A stretch of 64,000 nucleotides of DNA from Pelagomonas calceolata. Taxonomy: Eukaryota > Sar > Pelagophyceae > Pelagomonadales > Pelagomonadaceae. Both the position numbers and the translations under genes were made by a program. Position 1 is the stretch's first letter; every line of letters starts with the position of its first letter. Where the stretch lies: the NCBI GenBank assembly GCA_918797485.1, contig CAKKNE010000002.1:3004501-3068500 (forward strand). Reading direction: 5' to 3'. This document shows, one piece after another, positions 57,122-64,000 of this stretch. The notes under the pieces are model-generated. The model was not told the DNA's origin and did no database searches. It saw only the letters and a list, made by a program, of their open reading frames with translations.

Positions 57122-58206
57122 CTGGTAGAGCTCCTGCTCGCGCGCGGACCACTGCGTTTGGGGGAGGGCGCGTGATTTTTTGGTGGTGATATGGCGCGCG
57201 ATGGCGTGGGTGCGGCGAGCAGGCCTCGCGGCGCGCCCGGGCGAAAACTCGTGAAAGGCGCTCTCTCTGGCGCGCGGCGAGAGGCGTTTTCGTGCAGAAC
57301 GGGTGTTTTTTGGCGGTCACGCGCGCGGAGCGGGCGCGGGGAAGGGCTGCGCAGGCCTCGTGCGGCGCCGCGGGCCGGCCCGGGTCGTTGTCAAGCGAAG
57401 GCGCCGCGTCCGGGCTGCGCGAGGGGTGTTTTCCACGCGGCGGCGCGCGTCCGGCTCATCGGTGTACCTGCGGGATGCGCGGGGGGCGCGGCGTGAGCTT
57501 CGAGCGGCCGAAGGCGCCGCGGGCGCGTCTCGGGGGCCGCGCGCTGGCCCCGGGCCGATTCCCTTCTCGCGGCGACTCGGTGCGGTCGCGCGAGCGAGTG
57601 GCTAGGACTGCCCCCTTGAGGCGTGATCTCTGTCGCGCGGGCGGGGCTGGACACTGGCAAGCGCTTTTCCGTTGGTTGCCGTGTCCTGCGGGGCTTTTTG
57701 GCGGATGTAAGCTCGGCCATTGGTGCGACACGATCGCGCAAGAGCGCTGAGCCGGGGGCGAATTTTGGGTTTATCCCCACTCGCGGGCCGGTCAGTGGTT
57801 GCGCCGGGGTTGCCTAAGGGCGTGAAAGGGATGGCGCTCGCGTTGGCGCAGCCCTTAATTTGCGGACGACCCGAGTCTCTCTTCTCCTGCGACGAGCACT
57901 GAATTTCGAGTAGCAGATCGCTGCAGGGACAGGTCTAGGGGTCCACACAGCCGTCCCCGCCGTCCCGCGACGGCAAACAGGAGAATCGTCCGACACCCGA
58001 AAAACCCGAACTTTGCTCTTGTCCTCCCTTGGCAGCTCCACTCAGACGGAAGTATGCTACTACGAAAGACGGCGCGCGGCCCGCGACTCAGCGAAGCACG
58101 GTGGCCCGAAACCTGGCCTGGGCGCCGCGCCACACTACGATTCTACACTACGAGTCCAGACCCATGCCACCAACAAGATAGGAGCAACCGCAATTATACA
58201 AAGAGG
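57122..58206. other. Long intergenic region, no gene recognised
   Basis: This 1085-base gap lies between two minus-strand genes. 57200-57620 is GC-rich with purine-rich stretches. GCGCGATGGCGTGGG at 57196-57210 weakly resembles the introner core. Long open frames here (for example 57292-57750 plus) are Arg/Gly-rich and look accidental. Confidence 0.5.
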
Positions 58207-59106
58207 CTAGCCCCGCGGCGAGATCATGCCCCCGACCTTCTTCAGCGTCTTGTCGACGACGCCGCCAGGGGCTCGTCGAGCGGCCTTCTTCCCCATGCCC
58301 TGCAATCGAGCTTGCGGGTCCCGCGCGAGCATCGTCCTTCGCGCCGCGACGCAGGAGTTTCTCAAGGTAGAAGTAATTGCGTGATCTCCTCCCAAATACC
58401 GCTCGGCGACTTCCACACCCTTCCTATAGGATTGTAACGACTGGTTGTGCTTCTTGAGGAACTCCTGTTCCACGCCCACGTTGTGGTAGGCGATAGCCAA
58501 TACAGCTACTCTATCTGCTTTGGGGGGCCCCGCGTTATCACTACCGAGTACCGAGGATAACTCCTCCTGCAACAAGATCAAAGCCTGCTGGGCGTGTTCG
58601 AGAGCGGATTGATGTCTTCCTAGTTGCGAGAGAACCGCACACGCGTTCAGATACGTGTCCGCCGGGTTGTCCACGCTTTCCAACCGACCTTCTATTTTGA
58701 GCGCCTTCTGGAGGTACTGGAGCGCAGCATGGAGCTTCCCCTGCCGTCGGTAGTAACACGCTAGATTATTGAACGTGACCGCGCGACCGGCCGGGTCCCG
58801 CTCCGTGAGAATTTCGGCCTTTTTGAGCAGCTCCAGGACCATCGCAAAGTCCTCCTGTTGGAGATACGTCATGGCCAATAAATTGCACATCTCGCCCACG
58901 GTCTTGCAGGCCCGCCAGACCTCGTCGGAGCCGGCGCCGAAGAAGTGCTGCCTTAGTACAAGTCCGCGTTCCATGCACTCGAGGGCCTCCAAGTACTGGC
59001 CGTTCTGCTGGAAGTTCGTGCAGGTCTCGTCTATTCTTTGTAAGGCTAATAACTCGGCGTTGTCCTCCTCGCCGTCGTTCTGGAGGGCGGCCATGGTCTC
59101 CTCCAT
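58207..59106 (-). CDS. Tetratricopeptide-repeat protein (kinesin-light-chain-like TPRs)
   Basis: This 299-residue protein has about five TPR units: ALQRIDETCTNFQQNGQYLEALECMERGL, VGEMCNLLAMTYLQQEDFAMVLELLKKA, VTFNNLACYYRRQGKLHAALQYLQKAL, TYLNACAVLSQLGRHQSALEHAQQAL, and AIAYHNVGVEQEFLKKHNQSLQSYRKG followed by GDHAITSTL. The 40-or-so-residue repeat spacing and the last G-x-x-H-x-x-(T/V) resemble kinesin light chain and NPHP3/TTC-type TPRs. The C-terminus is basic (MGKKAARRAPGGVVDKTLKKVGG). A protein-protein adaptor is expected. No signal peptide or membrane span is seen. Confidence 0.88.
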   Translation of the reverse strand: MEETMAALQNDGEEDNAELLALQRIDETCTNFQQNGQYLEALECMERGLVLRQHFFGAGSDEVWRACKTVGEMCNLLAMTYLQQEDFAMVLELLKKAEILTERDPAGRAVTFNNLACYYRRQGKLHAALQYLQKALKIEGRLESVDNPADTYLNACAVLSQLGRHQSALEHAQQALILLQEELSSVLGSDNAGPPKADRVAVLAIAYHNVGVEQEFLKKHNQSLQSYRKGVEVAERYLGGDHAITSTLRNSCVAARRTMLARDPQARLQGMGKKAARRAPGGVVDKTLKKVGGMISPRG

Positions 59107-59672
59107 TTTGCTGGGGCTGCCCTTGGCAGTGGTGTCGTTGTGGGGTGGCCTCGGCGGCGTCCGTGGGGCGTCCGGCCGGCTGACGCGCGTCGTGGGGCTG
59201 CCTCGGTGTGGCGTTCTCCGCGGGCGGCGCGTCGGCGGCGTCTATAGGCCGTCTTTGCCGAGCGCGTTGCAAGGCCAAGGCAGCGCTGGGCCTTCGACTT
59301 CCGGGCCTCTCCAGGCGTGAGGCGCGTGTGTCGAGGGCTCGCGCGAGAGGTGAGAGCAGTCTTGCGGGCCCTGAAAAAAACCCGGCAGCCAGAGCGCGAT
59401 TAATCCTCTTGGCGCTAAATCGCGCCATTCATCGACGCATCCAGCGTTGACCAGCTCAAACGTCTCACTGCACTGCCGTTCCGTACTGCGAACTGCGAAA
59501 ACGCCGGTCCGCCCGTCCAGAGACGGCACAGACTCGCAGAGCCCAAAAGCGCATTTGAAATCACGCGGACGCGAGGCGCAGCAATCAAGTAGCGGTCGCG
59601 GTGTGAAGCGCAACAGCACAAACACAACGCTCACACAAAAAAACAGCAACCACAACGCTCTCACAAAAAAAC
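59107..59672. other. Divergent intergenic region
   Basis: This 566-base gap lies between the TPR gene (minus) and the F-box-like gene (plus). Just before the plus-strand start, CACAACGCTC-(A or T)-CACAAAAAAAC occurs twice (from 59633 and 59651), an A-rich leader. No gene is recognised. Confidence 0.5.
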
Positions 59673-61208
59673 ATGGACAAATTCGTCCCGAAACGCAAGG
59701 CCGGCGACCCGCCCGCTCCAGCGAAGAAACGGCCGGCGCGGCGCGGCGTGGCCGCGAAGAAGCTGCCGACCGACCCCGTCGCGGTCGCGAAGCAGGCGGT
59801 CGCGCGCACGGACCGCCTGGTACTCGAAGAAGCCATCGTCGCGCTCGTCAGCGACGGCGCGGTGAGCGTCGAGCGCCTGGCCGAGCTGGGCATCGCGCCG
59901 GCGGCCGTGAAAACGCTGAAGGAGAAGGTCACCGCGACGGCGCAGCTGCGGTCGACGGGCACGATGGGGTCGTGGGAGCGGCTCGACCAGGAACTCATCG
60001 TGGCCATCATCGAGCACGCGTCGTCGCTGGAAAAGTTCCAGCTCTCAGAGACGTGCAAGGGCCTCTGCGCGCTGCGCCGCGAGCCGCGGTGCTGGACGTC
60101 GCTCGACGTCGGCAAGCTCGACGGCCTCACGGCGTCGGGCCTGCGGCGCCTGCCGTCGTCGATCCCGACGACGCGCATCGAGTGCCTGCGCCTCGACGAG
60201 GGGCGGGGCAGCAGCTTCGGGGCGGCGGACTGGGTCGCCTTCCTGAAGCAGCTCGAGTGCAAGGACACGCTGAAGCGCCTGAACCTGGCCACGAAGAAGT
60301 TTGGCGCCGGGGCCAAGGCGCTCAAGGCCGTCGAGCCGCTCGTGGGCGGCGTCGAGGCGCTGCGGGTCGTGGGCATCAAGAACCCGCAGGGCGTCATGGA
60401 CATCGTCAAGAAGGCGCCGCGGCTCGTGGACCTCGAGGTCATCAGTTCCGACGACGTGGGCTGGGAGTTCTTCCTGACGCGCCTGGCGCAGGTCGCGGCG
60501 GGCCAGCGCGGCGCCGGCGCCAAGAGCCTCCTCAAGCGCTTCGCGGCCAGCGGCTGGTGCTTCCGGATCGTCACGGCGTTCCCCTTCGTCGCCTCGACGC
60601 TCCGGGGCCTCTTCCCCGAGTTGCAGAGCCTCGAGTTCAAGGGCCTGTCGTGCAACTGCGTGCCGATCCCCGCGCCCGCCGGCGGCGCCGCGTCCCGGCT
60701 CCGCGTCCTCAAGCTCAAGCAGGTCGAGTTCGTGCCGGGCGCGCGGCAGGTGTCGGGCAGCAGCTACTGGGGCCCGCAGACCGAGGCCATGTCGTCCGAG
60801 GCGGTCGCGACCTACGTGTCCAACTGCGAGGCCGCCTTCCCCGCGCTCGAGGTCTGGTGGACGTCCCGCGAGTGCGAGTCGATCTCGACGAAGGAGCGCC
60901 GGGCCGGGGCGCAATTCCAGCCGCCGCCGGTCCTGGACTCGCGGTCGCTCGCGGTGCGCTTCCCGCACCTGCGCGAGTTCACGCTCGTGAACGTCGACGT
61001 CGACAAGCACTCGTTCGTCAACTGGGACGCGCCGAGCCTCGAGAAGGTGCACCTGGACCCCGTCGGCACCGACACCTACCCCGCCTCGACCTTCGCCCAG
61101 CGCTTCCCGTCGGAAGTTTCGCGCAAGCCCATCGTCCAGCCGCTGCTCGACGGGGCCGAGGGCGACGTCGCGGTGGGCTGGTCGAAGATCAACAAATACC
61201 GCGACTAG
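59673..61208 (+). CDS. F-box/LRR-like protein
   Basis: This 511-residue protein starts at ATG 59673. It begins with a basic N-terminus (MDKFVPKRKAGDPPAPAKKRP, possible nuclear signal), then an Ala/Val helical part. About residues 100-145 there is an F-box-like helix set (LDQELIVAIIEHASSLEKFQLSETCKGLCAL, with W-x-S-L-D after it). Irregular leucine-rich repeats follow (TLKRLNLATKKFGAGAKAL, LVDLEVISSDDVGWEFF, LQSLEFKGLSCNCV, LREFTLVNVDVDKHSF). Family proteins recruit substrates to SCF ubiquitin ligases through SKP1. The F-box match is by eye and not certain. Confidence 0.75.
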   Translation: MDKFVPKRKAGDPPAPAKKRPARRGVAAKKLPTDPVAVAKQAVARTDRLVLEEAIVALVSDGAVSVERLAELGIAPAAVKTLKEKVTATAQLRSTGTMGSWERLDQELIVAIIEHASSLEKFQLSETCKGLCALRREPRCWTSLDVGKLDGLTASGLRRLPSSIPTTRIECLRLDEGRGSSFGAADWVAFLKQLECKDTLKRLNLATKKFGAGAKALKAVEPLVGGVEALRVVGIKNPQGVMDIVKKAPRLVDLEVISSDDVGWEFFLTRLAQVAAGQRGAGAKSLLKRFAASGWCFRIVTAFPFVASTLRGLFPELQSLEFKGLSCNCVPIPAPAGGAASRLRVLKLKQVEFVPGARQVSGSSYWGPQTEAMSSEAVATYVSNCEAAFPALEVWWTSRECESISTKERRAGAQFQPPPVLDSRSLAVRFPHLREFTLVNVDVDKHSFVNWDAPSLEKVHLDPVGTDTYPASTFAQRFPSEVSRKPIVQPLLDGAEGDVAVGWSKINKYRD

Positions 61209-61292
61209 TAGGCCGTGGCAAGCGCTTCGACGAGTAGTGTTGTAAGACTCGAACCGAACTTAAAAGGGGAGGGGGGGGGGAGGACGGTCAAT
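61209..61292. other. Short gap between convergent genes
   Basis: It contains TTGTAAGACTCGAA (partial resemblance to the recurring motif) and a run of nine G at 61272-61280. Confidence 0.5.
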
Positions 61293-62837
61293 TCACGAGT
61301 AGCGGCCGGTCGCGTCGCCGCCCGAAGACCGGAAGGAGCCGCCGCCGCGCGCGTTGCGGATGCCGGCGTTGATGGCCGAGCGCAAATCCAAGCACTCGCG
61401 CGCGCCGCGCGACGCGAACTTGGCGATCACTTTTTCCTTGCCCTCCGCGCCCGTTTCGGAGAGTGTAAAATGGTGCAAGGGCCCGAAGGTCTTGTACTCC
61501 TTGGCCTTGACCTCGTCCGTCACGTGGACGGCGCTCAGCATGACGTGCAGCTTGATGAGCGGCGTCACGGCCTTCATCGCCTGGACGATGTCGCCGCCGC
61601 GGTGGACGCTCGCCGTGCGGTACTGCGCCCAGTCCGACGAGTTGCGAAACACCAAAAGTTCGCGGTGGCCCTTGATGATGACCACGCTCGGCTTCCACAC
61701 TTTCGTTTTTAGGGTGCGTAGGGAACACCGCGCCAAACATTCGATCTGCACGACGCCGTGTGTCGAATGAGCCGGCGCCTCGCTGTGCTTCTGGGAGCGG
61801 TAGGCGTCGGCGCCGCTCGCGCGCGGCGCGCGCGGCGGCGGCACGGCCGCCGTCGCCGAGTCGGCGTGCGGGTCGCCGCCGCGCTGCATCAGGATCTCGC
61901 GCTGCATGGCCTCGGGCAGCTGCGCCCAGACGGCGGGGTCCACGCCGGAGGGCGCGGGCCAGTCGTTGCTCTTCTGCCTTGACGGAGGCGCGGGCGCGGG
62001 CGCCGCGGGGCCGGCGCTCAGGTCGAGGCCGTCGAGGCCCCAGCTCTCCTCCTGCGGCGGCGGCGCCGGCGCTACCGGAGGTGCGGGCGGCGGCGCGGCG
62101 ACGGGCAAGCCGAAGAGGTCGACGGCGCCCGTCGGCTGCGGCGCGGGCGCGGGCGGCGCGAGCGGCGTCGGCTGGAGCAGGCCGGGCACGGCCGGCGCCG
62201 CGGGTGCCGGCGGCGCCACGTTCAGCGCGCCGGGCATCTGGGGCTTCGGCGGGAGCGGCTGCGACGGCGTGTACTGGGGGATCGGCGGCGGGCCGGCCGG
62301 CTTCGGCGGCGACGGCCGCGGCGGCGGCGCGCCCATGGCGCCGGGCATCGCGCCGGGCATGGCGCCGGGCATTGCGCCGGGCATGGCGCCGGGCATGGCT
62401 CCCGGCATGGCTCCCGGCATGGCTCCGGGCATGGCCGGCGGCATCCCGGGCATCATCTGCGGCGGCGCCATGGGCATCTGCATGCCCATCGGCGGCATGC
62501 CCATCTGCCCAGGCATCATGGGCCGGGGCGGCATCATCCCAGGCATCATTCCCGGCATCGCGCCGGGCATCTGCCCCGGCATACCGTAGCCGGGCATGGC
62601 GCCGGGCATGCCGTAGCCGGGCATGCCGCCGGCCGGCGGCGCCGGCCGCGCGAGCGCGTCGAGCGCCGAGATCGACGACCGGCGGCTCGCCGCGTCCGTC
62701 GGCGGCCGGTGCTGGTTCGCTTGCTGATTGATCTGACCGGGCATCTGCATCGGCATCTGGCCGGGCATCTGACCGGGCATCATCGGCATCTGGCCGGGCA
62801 TCTGGCCCGGCATCTGCCCCGGGTAGCCGCCCTGCAT
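61293..62837 (-). CDS. MPGQ/MPGA-repeat protein with C-terminal PH-like domain, endocytic-adaptor-like
   Basis: This 514-residue protein has an N-terminal half dominated by Met-Pro-Gly-(Gln/Ala) tetrapeptides, including eight consecutive MPGA units. A Pro-rich linker carries DLFGLP and WGLDGLDLS, similar to adaptor-binding DLF and clathrin-box-like peptides. At about 320 there is LPEAMQREILMQR, a ubiquitin-binding-like helix. The last 150 residues form an alpha/beta module (VVQIECLARCSLRTLKTKVWKPSVVIIKGHRELLVFRNSSDWAQY to the C-terminus) fitting a PH/PTB-like fold. An endocytic or trafficking adaptor is inferred from these short motifs; the family is not recognised. Confidence 0.7.
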   Translation of the reverse strand: MQGGYPGQMPGQMPGQMPMMPGQMPGQMPMQMPGQINQQANQHRPPTDAASRRSSISALDALARPAPPAGGMPGYGMPGAMPGYGMPGQMPGAMPGMMPGMMPPRPMMPGQMGMPPMGMQMPMAPPQMMPGMPPAMPGAMPGAMPGAMPGAMPGAMPGAMPGAMPGAMGAPPPRPSPPKPAGPPPIPQYTPSQPLPPKPQMPGALNVAPPAPAAPAVPGLLQPTPLAPPAPAPQPTGAVDLFGLPVAAPPPAPPVAPAPPPQEESWGLDGLDLSAGPAAPAPAPPSRQKSNDWPAPSGVDPAVWAQLPEAMQREILMQRGGDPHADSATAAVPPPRAPRASGADAYRSQKHSEAPAHSTHGVVQIECLARCSLRTLKTKVWKPSVVIIKGHRELLVFRNSSDWAQYRTASVHRGGDIVQAMKAVTPLIKLHVMLSAVHVTDEVKAKEYKTFGPLHHFTLSETGAEGKEKVIAKFASRGARECLDLRSAINAGIRNARGGGSFRSSGGDATGRYS

Positions 62838-63279
62838 GGCTCCGCGAAACTGGGTCTCCTTTTTTTGGTGGAGGGCTGGCTCCCGGCCGAAGGCGTTTCC
62901 TCGCAGCGGTGGTGAGCGCTGTTACGGATTATAACAATGCGGCGTAACGCACAATTATCCTCGTGGTCTCGCGCTCCTCCAGCCAGGCCTTTGGTCGGCT
63001 TCCTCTGGCTTCTAGTGGTCTTACGCCGCTAGCTGCGTTTTTCGGCCGACGAGTTAATCCGTCCAATGCACGGTCCGGAAGGCTACATCAGGGCGACCCG
63101 CGGGTCCAGCAACCAGCACGTGAGGAGCCGAAGACGCCAGGAGACTTGGAATTGGAGAGGGAGCCGCCGCTGCGCCGCGTTTGTGGCCCGGCGCACCATC
63201 TCATTCCGCCGAGGGCTGCCTCCCCCTCAAATTGGAACCAGTGCGTTGCCAGTAAACGGAGACACGCACCCAAACTCCA
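62838..63279. promoter_or_regulatory. Divergent promoter region of two low-complexity genes
   Basis: This 442-base gap contains the palindromic motif copy at 63012-63033. No other site is recognised. Confidence 0.45.
63012..63033. repeat. Intergenic palindromic motif (copy 7)
   Basis: CTAGTGGTCTTAC at 63012-63024 is followed by GCTAGC at 63028-63033, with one inserted G against the consensus. Confidence 0.7.
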
Positions 63280-64000
63280 ATGGATGCATTCGCTACGCTG
63301 GGGCCCGCCGAGGACCGGCCGCTCCCGCCGCCGCCGGTTGCGGGCGGGATGACGATGCAGCCGGCGGTGCCCGACCCGATGTCCGGGGCGAGCTTGTTCC
63401 CGCCGGCGACGGCGATGCCGGCGCCGACCGCACCCGAGCCACCGATGCCGGCGATGCCGGCGATGCCGGCCGCACCACAGTCCGGCGCGAGCCTCTTCCC
63501 CGCGGCGCCGCCCATGCCGACGTCGGCGCCGGTGCCGCCCGTGCCGCCGATCCCCGCGGCGGCGGCGGCCGGCACCGGAGGGGCCGCGCCGGCGCTGCTC
63601 AGCCCCACGGGCACGGCCATTTTCGGCGCCGTCGCCGAGCCGACGGCGCCCCAGTCGAACACGCCCGAGTTCAACAACGTCCAGCTCTGGAAGGACGGCT
63701 TTCACCAGGGCATGGCTCCGGACACGGCGCTGCCGCCGGGCGCGCGCGCGATGCCGGGCATGGCCGCGATGCCGCCCGCGACGCCCGCGGCGAATCCGTC
63801 GCCGAAGCTCATGGTCACGCCGACGCCGCTCAAGGTGGCGAACATGCTCGCGGCGCCGCTGGACCTCGCGCAACCGCCGGCGCCCGCGCCCGCGCAGCCC
63901 CAGGCGCCGAACTCGTTCTCGGCCCCCTTGGTGCCCCAAGGGCCGCCGGCGCCGGGAATCGACTCGTTCGCGGCGCCGGCGGCCGCGTTCGCGGCGCCGC
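63280..64000 (+). CDS. Pro/Ala/Met-rich protein, 3' end outside window
   Basis: The frame is open from ATG 63280 (MDAFATLGPAEDRPLPPPP) to the window end, 240 residues visible. It is low-complexity (Pro, Ala, Met, Gly). SGASLFP occurs twice (about residues 35 and 66). One less repetitive part reads NTPEFNNVQLWKDGFHQGMAPD (about 127-148), and SPKLMVTPTPLKVANMLAAPLDLA follows. Composition resembles the divergent MPG-repeat gene next to it. Repeated Ser-Gly-x-Ser-Leu-Phe and Asp-x-Phe peptides could be trafficking-adaptor motifs, but the family cannot be named without the rest. Confidence 0.7.
   Translation, partial: MDAFATLGPAEDRPLPPPPVAGGMTMQPAVPDPMSGASLFPPATAMPAPTAPEPPMPAMPAMPAAPQSGASLFPAAPPMPTSAPVPPVPPIPAAAAAGTGGAAPALLSPTGTAIFGAVAEPTAPQSNTPEFNNVQLWKDGFHQGMAPDTALPPGARAMPGMAAMPPATPAANPSPKLMVTPTPLKVANMLAAPLDLAQPPAPAPAQPQAPNSFSAPLVPQGPPAPGIDSFAAPAAAFAAP

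Noticed and set aside
57292-57750. Open frame of 152 residues in the long gap
   Set aside because: Arg/Gly/Ala-rich with no motif; typical accidental frame in GC-rich DNA.
59447-61237. Long Arg/Gly-rich plus-strand frame over the F-box/LRR-like gene
   Set aside because: Shadow of the real frame at 59673-61208 caused by high GC; no domain recognisable.

Overview
This window looks like nuclear DNA of a compact, GC-rich protist genome. The best guess is a stramenopile alga of the pelagophyte type (Aureococcus/Pelagomonas-like), and this is inference. The evidence is: eukaryote-only genes (CDC48/p97, JmjN-JmjC demethylase, PIG-L, Mpv17/PMP22, VWA8); short GT-AG introns; a eukaryotic tRNA with introns and no encoded CCA; BspA/DUF285-like surface-protein sequence; and introns that look like introner elements, a kind of intron-making DNA transposon known from Aureococcus and Micromonas. 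Genes are packed tightly on both strands and several convergent pairs end 4-22 bases apart. Coding-frame starts were chosen at ATG only.

Layout. 0-5.5 kb: the tail of a CS/NudC-like protein, CDC48/p97, a GRDP-like protein ending in a SUMO-like domain, and a proline iminopeptidase with one intron. 5.9-15.4 kb: an unknown protein, a 2378-residue protein with nine C2 domains and terminal leucine-rich repeats, and a small membrane protein. 15.7-24.4 kb: a multi-span membrane protein, a lipid-anchored pseudo-hydrolase with a PDZ-like insert, several unknown proteins and a METTL21-type methyltransferase. 24.5-26.2 kb: a gene-free stretch with G-run repeats at both ends. 26.3-36.4 kb: an MDR-family reductase, a drug/metabolite-type transporter, Mpv17/PMP22, MsrA, a DOT1-like methyltransferase, an unknown membrane protein, a GST and a damaged BspA-like locus. 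36.4-48.3 kb: a divergent pair of large scaffold proteins (LRR-IQ-WW-B-box, and coiled-coil/EF-hand/Tudor-like), tRNA-Pro, PIG-L, a zinc-binding-type unknown and an EF-hand protein. 48.6-64 kb: ammonium transporter, VWA8, a small Cys-rich membrane protein, JmjC demethylase, TPR protein, F-box/LRR-like protein, and a divergent pair of low-complexity proteins, the last running off the window.

The most notable findings are: (1) a tRNA-Pro(UGG) gene interrupted twice, in the D-loop and at the normal 37/38 site; (2) an 80-base insert with 11-base inverted ends and 11-base target duplications that acts as an intron of a transporter gene, with relatives in neighbouring genes; (3) a short palindromic motif (TGTAAGACACTAG next to GCTAGC) recurring in at least seven intergenic gaps; (4) the 1.65-kb G-run-bounded element; and (5) several unusual domain fusions. 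The genes do not form one pathway. Several of the large scaffold proteins share features often seen in ciliary/flagellar proteins, but that link is inference.
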